In this document: positions 34,223 through 43,186 of the stretch, piece after piece | Layout of the letters: each line of letters begins with the position of its first letter | How positions within the stretch are numbered: position 1 is the first letter of the stretch | Assembly: GCA_937892115.1 (NCBI GenBank) | Contig: CALAUI010000019.1 | Span: forward strand, 144,654-208,653 | Reading direction: 5' to 3' | Length of the DNA stretch: 64,000 bases | Source: an uncultured Clostridia bacterium | Lineage (GTDB): Bacteria > Bacillota > Clostridia > Oscillospirales > Acutalibacteraceae | Made by a program: the position numbers and the translations under genes | The notes under the pieces: model-generated | Database searches by the model: none | What the model was told of the DNA's origin: nothing | The model's input: only the letters and a program-made list of their open reading frames with translations

Positions 34223-35488
34223 TCAGTCTTTTTTATATCTGGCGAGGATTAAGGAATCGGAGCGGGATGCTTTCAGCTCCCAGCCCAGAATACCGAGCTC
34301 ATTAAGCTTCTGTGCGGTACCTTCGGGAGAAATATCTCTTGTATCAAGCGCGGTATATTCCCAGTAGCCGTCAACACCGATTGATTTGCGGTAATCGGAA
34401 AGCTTGTTGCCGTTTTCATCAATCTGCTGCTGAGTATTATTCTTTTCCGCCTCAAGCTGTTTTTCAAGTCCGGCACGGATTTCTTCGGCTTTCTGTCTTT
34501 CCGCCTGAATGCTTGCAAGAAATTCCTGCTGCTTTGCTTCAAGCTCGGAAACGATTCTCTGCTTTTCTTCCTCGGTCTTCTGTCTGTCGGCCTCAATAGC
34601 AGAAGCAAGCTCTGCTTTGCTTTCTTCAAGCTCACGGGAAAGTCTCTGTCTCTCTTCCTCTGCCTTCTGTCTTTCGGCTTCAAGCTCGGACTCAACGGCC
34701 TGTCTGCTTTCTTCAAGCTCACGGGAAAGTCTCTGCTTCTCTTCCTCACTTCTCTGCCTTTCGGCTTCAAGACGGGACTGAAGCTCTCTTCTGTTTTCTT
34801 CTGCGTCTTTGTCAAGACGGTCTTTTTCTTCCTGAACTCTCTGTCTGTCAAAAGCAAGACGGGATTCAAGCTCCCTCTTGTTTTCCTCCATCTGCTGAGC
34901 GATTCTCTGTTTTTCTTCTTCCGCTCTTCTCTGAACTGCAGCGTATTCCTCATCCGCTTCACGCTTTGCTCTTTCGGTTTCGGAATTAAGACGGTCAAGG
35001 GCTTCTCTCGCGTTGCGTTTTGCCTCCTCGGAAGCTTCCTCCGCCTTTCTTCTCTCGTAGGCGATTTCGTCTTCTATACGGCGGCGCTGCTCGTCTGCCT
35101 GCTGCTTGACTGCCTCAAGCTGAGAATTATAGCGTCTCTTGTCCTCCTCAAGCTCGTCGGCGATCCTGCGCTTGTCCTCCTCGACCTTACGCATTTCCTC
35201 TTCGCGTTCCTGAGCGGCTCTTTCCTGCTCCTGACGGAATTCGTCCTCTCTCTCCTGCCTTGCCTCAACCATTCGTTTCTTTTCGTTTTCAATGGCTTCC
35301 TCTGCCCGGCGGATTTCCTCCTCGGAGAAATAAAACTTACCGTTTATACGGCAAGTATAGTCTTCTTTTTTAACATTTTTTGTTTCAAAACATTCGGGAC
35401 AGATGTCGTCAAGACCTTTTGAGTAGCAGTAATGCTTTTCCTCATAGTTTATGGGTCTGCCGCAAAGTGCACAATTAAACAATACCAT
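34223..35488 (-). CDS. Zinc-finger/long coiled-coil protein with DUF4177-like C-terminus
   Basis: A 421-residue protein. The N-terminus is a zinc-binding module (CALC...YC...CPEC, residues 6-36, then TCRINGKFYFSEEE). Residues about 65-360 form one continuous, highly charged coiled coil. From about residue 200 it is built of 29-residue repeats (EERQRLSRELEES-type). The last 55 residues (YWEYTALDTRD, LNELGILGWELKAS) resemble a DUF4177-type module. No membrane segment is present, so it is probably a cytosolic structural or scaffold protein. It is a single-gene unit with a terminator downstream. Function is not recognised. Confidence 0.85.
   Translation of the reverse strand: MVLFNCALCGRPINYEEKHYCYSKGLDDICPECFETKNVKKEDYTCRINGKFYFSEEEIRRAEEAIENEKKRMVEARQEREDEFRQEQERAAQEREEEMRKVEEDKRRIADELEEDKRRYNSQLEAVKQQADEQRRRIEDEIAYERRKAEEASEEAKRNAREALDRLNSETERAKREADEEYAAVQRRAEEEKQRIAQQMEENKRELESRLAFDRQRVQEEKDRLDKDAEENRRELQSRLEAERQRSEEEKQRLSRELEESRQAVESELEAERQKAEEERQRLSRELEESKAELASAIEADRQKTEEEKQRIVSELEAKQQEFLASIQAERQKAEEIRAGLEKQLEAEKNNTQQQIDENGNKLSDYRKSIGVDGYWEYTALDTRDISPEGTAQKLNELGILGWELKASRSDSLILARYKKD
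34455..34900 (-). repeat. 87-base tandem repeats encoding 29-residue coiled-coil units
   Basis: The motif CAAGCTC recurs at 34540, 34627 and 34714, exactly 87 bases apart, and aligned units extend on both sides. Each unit encodes about 29 residues of the ELEESRxxxxSxLEAERQKAEEE type. Confidence 0.85.
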
Positions 35489-35602
35489 AATCTCACCCCA
35501 TTCTGTCGTTTTGCACTATTATAGTATCATACACTAATACGGGGTATCAAGTAAAAAAATCATATTTCACAGTTTATTAACAGTAATTTCCAAAAGGGTA
35601 AA

Positions 35603-35634
35603 AAGGCGGACGCAAAATGCATCCGCCCGTAAAA
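35603..35634 (-). terminator. Terminator of the seven-gene operon
   Basis: GGCGGACGC (35605-35613) pairs with GCATCCGCC (35619-35627) with one mismatch; on the minus strand it is followed by TTTTTACC. Confidence 0.8.
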
Positions 35635-35635
35635 A

Positions 35636-36733
35636 TTATTTCTTTAATTTCTTTGCGATTACGGCACCGGCAACAGCAGCGCCTGCGGCTGCAGCAAGTG
35701 CTTCGGCTGCCTTCTTTGCCTTTTCAATATCAAAGGGAAGAGGATTGCCGCCGTTTTCCTTAAGCCAGTTGACAGTATCGGTAAGGGATGCTTCTGCGGT
35801 CATGGGAGCATAACCGAAATCCTTTGCCGCCTTTTCGTAACTGAAATTACAGTTTTCACAAATCTTGTTGATTGAGAAGGGAGTAAGCACCTGAGGAAGC
35901 TTGACAAGGTCAAAAATCTTCTCAATAAGAGGACAGAGTGTGAGCAGAAGCTCCTTGCCCAGAGCAATTTTGGGTGCCTTTCTGCCGTTGATTTTTGCAA
36001 GTGTCTTGATGAACTCGTCAACGGTAAGTCTGTCACCACAAAGGAAATAGCTTTCGCCGCCCTTGCCGCTTTCGGCAGCGCCTATCATACCCTTTGCAAC
36101 ATCACGTACGTCAACAAAGTTATAGCCGCCGAAATTGAGTGTTACGGGGAATAATCCCATATTGTAAAGCGTAATCATAGTGCATACGCTGTTTGTACCG
36201 TAAATGTCGTTGGGTCCTATGCAGCAGCTGGGATGAACGGAAACCGTCTTGAGTTCGGGACAGTTTGAGTCATTTACATACTGGGTCGCCATTGCCTTTG
36301 ACTTACCGTAAGCGCCGATAATGGGCTCGGGATCAAAGGTTGAGGGCTCTGTCATAAGAGTATCGCCTTCGTCAGCGGGAATACAGTCAACTGATGAAAC
36401 ATAAACAAGAGTCTTTACTCCGCACGCCTTGCATGCCTCAACCATTTTCTTTGTACCCTCATAGTTTACGTCCCACACAAGCTTATCCTTCGTGCCGGTA
36501 ATGTCAACAACGCCCGCTACGTGATAAACGGTGTCCGCGCCCTTGCAGATTTCCATAAGATGGTCCATATCCGTTACGGAACCGTAAATAATCTCGCAGT
36601 CGCAGTTATCAAAATCGTGACACTCGGAATGAAGGGAAATACGTACCTTTTCCCCGCGCTTGTTAAGTTCCTCAACAAGGGTATGACCTACATAACCTTT
36701 TGCACCTGTGATTACAGATAATTTTTCGCTCAT
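35636..36733 (-). CDS. NAD-dependent epimerase/dehydratase (extended SDR) with Ala-rich hydrophobic tail
   Basis: A 365-residue protein. The Rossmann motif GAKGYVGHTLVEEL (residues 10-23), VYHVAGVVD, SSVDCIP and the YGKSKA active site (Tyr/Lys) define an extended SDR similar to dihydroflavonol-reductase/3-beta-HSD-like enzymes. The last 35 residues (KAAEALAAAAGAAVAGAVIA, then KKLKK) form an Ala-rich hydrophobic helix with a basic end, unusual for the family and possibly a membrane tether. Last gene of the seven-gene run; substrate unknown. Confidence 0.87.
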   Translation of the reverse strand: MSEKLSVITGAKGYVGHTLVEELNKRGEKVRISLHSECHDFDNCDCEIIYGSVTDMDHLMEICKGADTVYHVAGVVDITGTKDKLVWDVNYEGTKKMVEACKACGVKTLVYVSSVDCIPADEGDTLMTEPSTFDPEPIIGAYGKSKAMATQYVNDSNCPELKTVSVHPSCCIGPNDIYGTNSVCTMITLYNMGLFPVTLNFGGYNFVDVRDVAKGMIGAAESGKGGESYFLCGDRLTVDEFIKTLAKINGRKAPKIALGKELLLTLCPLIEKIFDLVKLPQVLTPFSINKICENCNFSYEKAAKDFGYAPMTAEASLTDTVNWLKENGGNPLPFDIEKAKKAAEALAAAAGAAVAGAVIAKKLKK

Positions 36734-36763
36734 GATATTGCCTCCTGTATGTAATAATGTTTT

Positions 36764-37495
36764 TTAACCGAATAATTTATCAAGCCACGTTATGCACATA
36801 TCAAACCAGGTCGCACAGTGAGAATTGTATTCAAAATCTTCTTCTCTTGCGAAAACCGGTCTTTCCGCAGTGGCAAAGCCGTGATATCCCTTCTGATAAA
36901 TATGCATTTCAAATGGAATACCCTGCTTGTTAAGAGCGGCAGAATATTCAATGGAATTCATAATGGGAACACAGTTGTCCTCACTTGATGAAAAAATGAA
37001 TGCGGGAGGAGTAAGCTCATCCACTTCCTTTTCAAGACTCGGGATGGGATTGGCAAGAATATCGCCGATGGTATCAAGGATACAGGGATAGCCGAGAATC
37101 TGTGCATTGGGTCTTACTCTGCCCATTGTGGCAAGAGCCGCGCAAAGATGACCGCCTGCGGAAAAGCCGATTGCACAAATCTTATCGGGGTCAACGTGCC
37201 ATTCATCCGCATTCTTTCTGATAAGCTCAAGCGCTTCCTCGGCATCGTTGAGGGGCTTGGGGAAAGCACTTGCTTCATTGAGAGAATAGCGCAGAACGAA
37301 AGCGGCATAGCCCTTTGAAAGGAAATCAAGGGCTATCGGCTCTCCCTCACGGTCGGAGCAAAATTTATATGCTCCGCCGGGAATTACGAGAATGGCTCTC
37401 CTCTTTGCCATGTGGGGCATTTCGGGAGACTGCTGAGGAATATAAGCGGTAAGGGTAACGTTGTCATTGGTAAGATTTAACGTAAATACTTCCAT
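36764..37495 (-). CDS. Alpha/beta hydrolase, carbohydrate-esterase-like
   Basis: A 243-residue protein with a complete triad pattern: IGFSAGGHLCAAL (GxSxG nucleophile, about residue 118), SSEDNCVP (Asp) and KGYHGFA (His). The oxyanion segment VIPGGAYKFCSDREGEPIA is typical of small acetyl-xylan/feruloyl-esterase-like and BD-FAE-type hydrolases. It has no signal peptide, so it is cytosolic. The start is placed at 37495 (SD GAGGTG 5 bases upstream), 8 bases after the GH38 stop; the upstream in-frame start at 37507 would overlap GH38 and has no SD. The context suggests removal of acyl groups from mannosides. Confidence 0.9.
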   Translation of the reverse strand: MEVFTLNLTNDNVTLTAYIPQQSPEMPHMAKRRAILVIPGGAYKFCSDREGEPIALDFLSKGYAAFVLRYSLNEASAFPKPLNDAEEALELIRKNADEWHVDPDKICAIGFSAGGHLCAALATMGRVRPNAQILGYPCILDTIGDILANPIPSLEKEVDELTPPAFIFSSSEDNCVPIMNSIEYSAALNKQGIPFEMHIYQKGYHGFATAERPVFAREEDFEYNSHCATWFDMCITWLDKLFG

Positions 37496-37503
37496 ACCGC
37501 ACC

Positions 37504-40500
37504 TCAATACGTAACCTTGAAGGTCTTGATTTCAAAGGGTCTGAAATCCGCCTTGCTGCCGTTAAGCTCGCTCTGTACTTCTTCAAGCATATTGGTGATT
37601 TCAATCTTCTTTGCACCCTCAAAGAATTTAATATCACAATTTGTAAGCGTACCTTCTGCTTCATACATACGTACGATAAACGCCTTTTCGTTATCTTCGC
37701 AGGGCTTGATTGCCTCTACGATAACGTTGGCTGCCTGAGGAATTGCAAGGGGAAGAATATCATATTCGCCTTCGCTGATAACCGCGGGGATATTCAGCTC
37801 ATAAGCGGGCCTGATAACGCTCTCGGCACAGAATCCGCCGTTATGGGGAAGGAATGAATAAACCGTTCTGTGAAGACCGTGGTCACCAGTGAAGTCGGGT
37901 CTGAGTCCGCCCTTGTGAAGTGAAAGACGCATCTTGCCGCCTTCAACGGAAATGGCGTACTTGCTGTCGTTGAGAATCGATACGCCGTATCTCGTTTCGG
38001 AAAGGTCGGTGTATTTATGGTTTACGACCTCAAATTTTGCCTTTTCAACGGAATTATTCCTTGTGGTGGGTCTGAGAACGTTGCCGTACTGGATTTCGTA
38101 ACGGGCAAAGTTTGAAAGAACGTTGGTATCAAATGCGGTCTTGAGGAAGCGATGGTCATCCTGCCAATCCATAAGGGTATCAAATCTTACCTCTTTTGAA
38201 TCGGCAAAGCAGATCATATCCTGGGTAACCGTTGATTTCTTTGAAATCGAATACTTGCTTCTGATAATCGCGGCAACGCTGCCCAGTGAGATAACCTCTC
38301 TCTCAAGGAGAGCGGAGGTATCCTTGAATTTAAGCTCAAGGTCGGCGTCAACATCCCAGTTATCCCAGTCGGCGGGAAGGTCCTCTGCCATAAGGAAGGT
38401 GTTGAGGTTATAGCCCTCACCTTTAACCTGACGGCCCGTTTCCTTATCAACGAAGGATGAAATATATCCCTTGTCGTCAAACGTCATATCCGCCTTGGGG
38501 CCGGAAAGTGCCTTATCGGTAAGCGTGAATACGCTGTCGGATTTGATTTCGCCTTTGACGAGATTCAGCTTAATGCTTGAGAAAGCGGGAACGGTGATTC
38601 CGCTGAGAATAAGAACGGATTTGCCGTCAAGATTTACATATCTCTGCTGTTTGCAATCTGCTGAAGCAACAAGTCCTTCTTCACATTCAATGAAGATGGG
38701 ATCGTTTCTGTCAAATGAAAGGGTATTTGTGACCGTAATGCACTTGCCCTCGCCCTTTGTCGCTTCCTTTATCAGCTTCTTCGCGGTTTCCATAAGCTCG
38801 CCCGTCTGCTTGAGTGAAAGCTGATGAGCAGAGGGAATGCAGGTACCGGGAAGAATATCGTGGAACTGGTTGAGAAGCAGGGTTTCATAGAGAGGATGAA
38901 TATCCTTGTCGGATGCGATTTCGCCCTTCTTTGCGGCATTGGAAACCGTGAGGATTTCAAGGTCTCTGAGCAGAAGCTCCGATTTTCTGTTATGTCTCTT
39001 GATATTGTGCTGATTTGTAAGAGTACCTCTGTGAAGCTCAAGGTAAAGCTCACCGTTATATGTATCGGGATTCTTTGCTTCCTTCTCGGCTTTCTTCATA
39101 TAGTCGCCCACAAGCATGTGTTCTGCCTTGGGACAGCCGTTGAAGTCCTTACATCTGCGTGCCATTTCAATCATTTCGTACTGGGGACCGCCGCCGCCGT
39201 CACCGTAGCCGTAGGCAATAAGGCGTGACTTGGTAACGCTCTTCTGCTTGACGGACATTCCTCTGTCGGAGGGAGTAACGATAGTGTCCATCATACCCTT
39301 GGGTGCGGGCCACATATGAGTTCTGTTGAAATGGGTAAATACCTTTGTGCCGTCAAGTCCCTGCCAATAGAAGGTATCGTACGGGAAGACGTTGGTATCG
39401 TTCCAGTCAATCTTGGTCGTGCAGAAATAGTCAACTCCGCAGCCCTTCATAATCTGGGGGATTGCCGCCGAATAGCCGAAGGTATCGGGAAGCCAGAAGG
39501 TATTTGAAGTAAAATCAAAATGCTTTCTTGTAAATCTCTGTCCCCAGAGGAACTGACGGACCATGGATTCACCCGAAGTGATATTGCAGTCACATTCAAC
39601 CCATACACCGCCGTTGGGCTCGTATCTGCCCTCTTTGACCTTTTCTTTGATTCTTTCAAAAAGCTCGGGATAATGGTTGAGGAGCATATTGCCGTGGCAG
39701 GCGGAGGACTGAACGAATTTATACTCGGGATACTGCTCCATAAGTGAAAGAGAATTTGAATAAGTCCTTGCACATTTCTTGATGGTTTCGGTCGATTTCC
39801 AGAGCCAGGCGGTATCCATGTGTGAATGACCGATAATTGCCGCAGTGGGAGCATCGGGACCGTTCTTTACCGCAAGCACTTCCTTGAGGAACGGATGTGC
39901 CTCACGGATAGCGGCTCTGAAGGATTCCTCGTCAACGTCCTCGGGTGAATAATACACTCTCGAATGCACCTCATAAAGAGCGTTGATAAGCTCGCCCTTT
40001 CTGAAGGAGCTGTCGGGAAGATTCGCATAAAGCTCATTGACTGCTCTCAGGTCAAAATAGAAGTCCATAAGCTCATAGTCCTTGAGGCAGATATCAATTC
40101 CGCTGTATGTGAAATCGTAGTCAAGCAGAGGATTGTTTTCAAGAGGTGAGCAGCCCTTGTATGAGTGACCGGAATACACCTCAAAAGCGATCTGAATTTT
40201 CTCTCCCGCTTTAACGTTCTTTTTGAGCAAATCGCAGTAATGATTGCCGTGGCCTGTAAATACTATCTTTGTGGCGAAGGTGCCGAAGGGCTTTCCGTCA
40301 ACCCACAGCAGAGCTTCGTAGCCCTGGAAATGAGGCATAACGAAAAGATCCTTTCCGTCAAGCTCCGCAGGTACCGTATATTCTGTCTTGAACCAGCAGA
40401 AGGTTTCCTCTCCGCCCCATTTGCTGCCGACCTCGGCAGGACCGAACTTTGAGTCCTCGGGGATTTCATAAAGGCGGTCAGCGGTTTCGTATTTGACTAC

Positions 40501-40602
40501 GTCACCGATTGAATCAACCTTCTTGAAAAGAAGCGGATCGAGAATCCGCTGAAATCTGTCAAGCTTTTTGAACATTCTGTCAAGCTGTTTTTCGGTAAGC
40601 AT
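37504..40602 (-). CDS. GH38 alpha-mannosidase (1032 aa)
   Basis: A long GH38 enzyme. An N-terminal beta domain (residues 1-250) is followed by the catalytic domain: IGHSHMDTAWLWKS (zinc ligands His261 and Asp263), TFWLPDTFGYSAA (nucleophile Asp373), and the helical-domain motif NQFHDILPGTCIPS. C-terminal beta-sandwich domains follow. The length and LPDTFGYS motif fit the vacuolar/Ams1-type GH38 branch. There is no signal peptide. Its start directly abuts the stop codon of the QueG-like gene (no gap), and the esterase follows after 8 bases. It would hydrolyse imported alpha-mannosides in the cytosol. Confidence 0.95.
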   Translation of the reverse strand: MLTEKQLDRMFKKLDRFQRILDPLLFKKVDSIGDVVKYETADRLYEIPEDSKFGPAEVGSKWGGEETFCWFKTEYTVPAELDGKDLFVMPHFQGYEALLWVDGKPFGTFATKIVFTGHGNHYCDLLKKNVKAGEKIQIAFEVYSGHSYKGCSPLENNPLLDYDFTYSGIDICLKDYELMDFYFDLRAVNELYANLPDSSFRKGELINALYEVHSRVYYSPEDVDEESFRAAIREAHPFLKEVLAVKNGPDAPTAAIIGHSHMDTAWLWKSTETIKKCARTYSNSLSLMEQYPEYKFVQSSACHGNMLLNHYPELFERIKEKVKEGRYEPNGGVWVECDCNITSGESMVRQFLWGQRFTRKHFDFTSNTFWLPDTFGYSAAIPQIMKGCGVDYFCTTKIDWNDTNVFPYDTFYWQGLDGTKVFTHFNRTHMWPAPKGMMDTIVTPSDRGMSVKQKSVTKSRLIAYGYGDGGGGPQYEMIEMARRCKDFNGCPKAEHMLVGDYMKKAEKEAKNPDTYNGELYLELHRGTLTNQHNIKRHNRKSELLLRDLEILTVSNAAKKGEIASDKDIHPLYETLLLNQFHDILPGTCIPSAHQLSLKQTGELMETAKKLIKEATKGEGKCITVTNTLSFDRNDPIFIECEEGLVASADCKQQRYVNLDGKSVLILSGITVPAFSSIKLNLVKGEIKSDSVFTLTDKALSGPKADMTFDDKGYISSFVDKETGRQVKGEGYNLNTFLMAEDLPADWDNWDVDADLELKFKDTSALLEREVISLGSVAAIIRSKYSISKKSTVTQDMICFADSKEVRFDTLMDWQDDHRFLKTAFDTNVLSNFARYEIQYGNVLRPTTRNNSVEKAKFEVVNHKYTDLSETRYGVSILNDSKYAISVEGGKMRLSLHKGGLRPDFTGDHGLHRTVYSFLPHNGGFCAESVIRPAYELNIPAVISEGEYDILPLAIPQAANVIVEAIKPCEDNEKAFIVRMYEAEGTLTNCDIKFFEGAKKIEITNMLEEVQSELNGSKADFRPFEIKTFKVTY

Positions 40603-41277
40603 TTAATTCTTCCTTTCCGGTAATTTATTCAAGGGACAGACGCGCATACATATTCCGCACACGGCGCCTCTGCCTATTTTCTGAAATTCCTTCTTCATAT
40701 ACGTACTGCATTTTTCCGCATTGAAGATTTCTTCACGGGGAATACCGACACGGTAATCCTTACCCGTGATTGCACCCGAGGGGCAGGCATCAACGCAGGC
40801 GTTACAGCCGCCGCAGGGGCTTTCGGCTATTGCCGTATTATATTCAAGAGGACAATCGGTAAACAGAGTACCGAGCCGCACAAGACTGCCGTATTCTTTA
40901 TGGATGAACATGGAGTTTTTGCCGATTGCTCCGAGACCTGCAAGGCAGGCACCTTTTTTATGGGAATATCTGCCGTGATAATTCCAGCCGTCGTCATTCA
41001 TACTCTGTGAAGCGGCAACGGTGATATATCCGAAGCCCTTCTTCTGGAGAAACAGCCCTGCCTGAAGAAGCAAGCGGTCAATGTAGGCATTGACCTGACG
41101 GTAATGGTTGAAATAAGTGAGGGTAGGCGCGTTATTTATCTCCCCCACGATTTCACGGGAAAGACGAAGAACGATGCTGACACCGTACTGCATGGGACCG
41201 TCGTCACATCTGAAAAAGCCGACGTCGCCCGCACCTTCACCGATAAGATATTCCTTCAATTCCTCTGTAATACTCAT
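40603..41277 (-). CDS. Short QueG-like double [4Fe-4S] protein
   Basis: A 224-residue protein resembling the C-terminal half of epoxyqueuosine reductase and reductive-dehalogenase relatives: KGACLAGLGAIGKNSMFI, LFTDCPLE, then the ferredoxin-type clusters CGGCNACVDACPSGAI and CGICMRVCPLNK. Full QueG proteins are about 350-380 residues; this one lacks much of the cobalamin-binding region and is probably a distinct electron-transfer or reductase protein. It overlaps prmA by 4 bases and abuts GH38. Function beyond two-cluster electron transfer is not assigned. Confidence 0.82.
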   Translation of the reverse strand: MSITEELKEYLIGEGAGDVGFFRCDDGPMQYGVSIVLRLSREIVGEINNAPTLTYFNHYRQVNAYIDRLLLQAGLFLQKKGFGYITVAASQSMNDDGWNYHGRYSHKKGACLAGLGAIGKNSMFIHKEYGSLVRLGTLFTDCPLEYNTAIAESPCGGCNACVDACPSGAITGKDYRVGIPREEIFNAEKCSTYMKKEFQKIGRGAVCGICMRVCPLNKLPERKN

Positions 41278-42200
41278 TTTATCTTTGCCTCAAAGCAGAG
41301 CCAGCCGCCGCTTTCGTGACGGGCAATGACCTCAAGTCCGTTTTCCTCAAAGGCATTCAGCACGTCCTGCTCTCTGGGAAGGATAATGCCCGACGTAATG
41401 AAAACGGCATCCTCCTTCATGAACTGCTTCACGTCCTTACAAAGAATCATGATAATATCCGCCACTATATTTGCGGCAACAATATCAAATTTACCCGTCA
41501 CCTTATCGGTGAGTGAGCCCTGAAGCACTTCGTATCTTGTTTCATCAAAGCCGTTTTTCAGACCGTTTTCCTTTGCGGTCTTGACGGCAAGAGCATCAAT
41601 GTCAACACCCGTTGCCTTATCAACGCCCAGAAGCAGACCGCATACGGAGAGTATACCGCTTCCGCATCCTATATCCAGCATGGTCTTGCCCGGATAAGCG
41701 TACTTTTCAATGGTTTCAAGGCACTGACGGGTCGTGTCGTGAGAGCCGGAGCCGAAAGCAAGTCCGGGCTCTATGTCAATTACCACTCTGTCACCTGCAT
41801 CGTATTCCTCTTCCCAGACGGGATGAATGAGCAGGCGGTCACCTATGGGCATCGTCTTGAAATATGCCTTCCAGTTATTTTCCCAGTCGGCATTTCTGCA
41901 TATACTGTCGTCTATTTCGTAACTGATATTTTCCGCTTCAAATCTCTCTTTAAGGAACGAAATCGCCTCTGCGGGATTTTCCTCGGGAGAAATGTAAACG
42001 TGAACTATGCCTTTGGTCCTGTCCTTTGCAAGCAGATCCTCGTCGATAAGGTCTATCCTTGCGATTTCCCACGCCTCTTCCTCAAGGGTTCTGTAATCCT
42101 CAATGTAGATGCCGTAGGGAACGACCATCTGTGTTATATCCCCCGCCCTGTCCACGTCATCGGCGGGAACGGTTATTTTTATTTCTGTCCAGTCAGCCAT
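41274..42200 (-). CDS. prmA: Ribosomal protein L11 methyltransferase
   Basis: A 308-residue PrmA. The N-terminal L11-recognition domain (residues 1-120) opens with WTEIKITVPADDVDRA and is followed by the SAM-binding fold: GLAFGSGSHDTTRQCLE, LDIGCGSGILSV (about 174-185) and VAANIVADII. It methylates L11 amino groups in the cytosol. It lies 11 bases after yhaM and overlaps the QueG-like gene by 4 bases. Confidence 0.95.
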   Translation of the reverse strand: MADWTEIKITVPADDVDRAGDITQMVVPYGIYIEDYRTLEEEAWEIARIDLIDEDLLAKDRTKGIVHVYISPEENPAEAISFLKERFEAENISYEIDDSICRNADWENNWKAYFKTMPIGDRLLIHPVWEEEYDAGDRVVIDIEPGLAFGSGSHDTTRQCLETIEKYAYPGKTMLDIGCGSGILSVCGLLLGVDKATGVDIDALAVKTAKENGLKNGFDETRYEVLQGSLTDKVTGKFDIVAANIVADIIMILCKDVKQFMKEDAVFITSGIILPREQDVLNAFEENGLEVIARHESGGWLCFEAKIK

Positions 42201-42211
42201 ATTTACCTCTC

Positions 42212-43174
42212 TCAGATAAGCGTAACGCCGCCCTCTTCGGAACGACCGTGGTTATAGAGTATTCTGTTATCGAGCGCCCACTGCTTGGGAGTGAAGCTGC
42301 CCGGCTCAACATTGAATACGGCAGATGAGAACTCATACATTTTCGCATCAAAATCATCCAGCATTGAAAGCACCTGGGCTTCAATGAACATCGGGAACTT
42401 TGCGGCACCGTATTCGGGAACGCCGTGATGTGAAATAAGCATATGCTCAATGAGCATGAGGGTATCCTCGGAGGTGCCTATATCACGACCCATTCTGTCA
42501 ACCTCAATCGCGCCCATAACGAGATGACCTATGAGGTTGCCCTTGGCGGTATATTCACCGGGAACACCCGTTTCGGAGGATTCTATCTCCATCACCTTTG
42601 CCACGTCGTGAAGGATGACACCGGAGCAGAGGAGCTCGTAATTGACGTAAGCATAGATATTGCAGACCTGATTTGCAAGCCGTAAAATCGAGAGAGTGTG
42701 CATAAGCAGACCTCCCTTTACCGCATGGTGAAGATTCTTTGCGGCAGGCCAGTAAACCAGCTTTTCTTTGTACTTCTCAAGGATTGCCATTACAAGGCGT
42801 TTCAGCTCGTCGTTTCTGAAATCAAAAACGATATTTTCGATTTCCTCATACATAAGCTCGCCGGAAAGGCAGGCAGCGGGAACGTAATCGTCTACGTTTA
42901 CGTTATCCTCGGGAGTTACCTTGCGGATTCTGTCAACACGGAACTGAATAGTATCGTTAAAGGGATTCATCTGACCCCTTACCTTAACGAAGTCGTATTT
43001 TTCAAAGTGATTACCCGGGGTTTCCTTGTAATCCCAGAGCTTTGCCACTATTTCGCCGTCATTATCCTCCAGCACCATATCAAGGTAGGTGGAGCCCTTG
43101 GCGGTCATCTTTTTTTCCACGGATTTTATCAGGCAGAAGCCCTCAAGAAAATCGGCTTTGGGTGTAAAATTCAT
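42212..43174 (-). CDS. yhaM: YhaM-family 3'-5' exoribonuclease (OB fold plus HD domain)
   Basis: A 320-residue protein with an N-terminal OB-fold (residues about 10-90, starting FLEGFCLIKSVEKK) and an HD domain: GLLMHTLSILRLANQ, CSGVILHDVAKVMEI (HD pair) and LIEHMLISHHGVPEYGA. This arrangement matches YhaM, a metal-dependent 3'-5' exonuclease of Firmicutes. Cytosolic. It lies 12 bases after the Na/Pi transporter gene and 11 before prmA. Confidence 0.9.
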   Translation of the reverse strand: MNFTPKADFLEGFCLIKSVEKKMTAKGSTYLDMVLEDNDGEIVAKLWDYKETPGNHFEKYDFVKVRGQMNPFNDTIQFRVDRIRKVTPEDNVNVDDYVPAACLSGELMYEEIENIVFDFRNDELKRLVMAILEKYKEKLVYWPAAKNLHHAVKGGLLMHTLSILRLANQVCNIYAYVNYELLCSGVILHDVAKVMEIESSETGVPGEYTAKGNLIGHLVMGAIEVDRMGRDIGTSEDTLMLIEHMLISHHGVPEYGAAKFPMFIEAQVLSMLDDFDAKMYEFSSAVFNVEPGSFTPKQWALDNRILYNHGRSEEGGVTLI

Positions 43175-43186
43175 TATTTGCCTCCG

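Noticed and set aside
34455..34900. 87-base repeats as a CRISPR array
   Set aside because: No spacers; the repeats are contiguous, in frame and coding for a coiled coil.
34273..34998. 241-codon minus-strand frame in the coiled-coil gene
   Set aside because: A frame-shifted reading of the 87-base repeats; the other frame gives a coherent zinc-finger/coiled-coil protein with proper start and stop.
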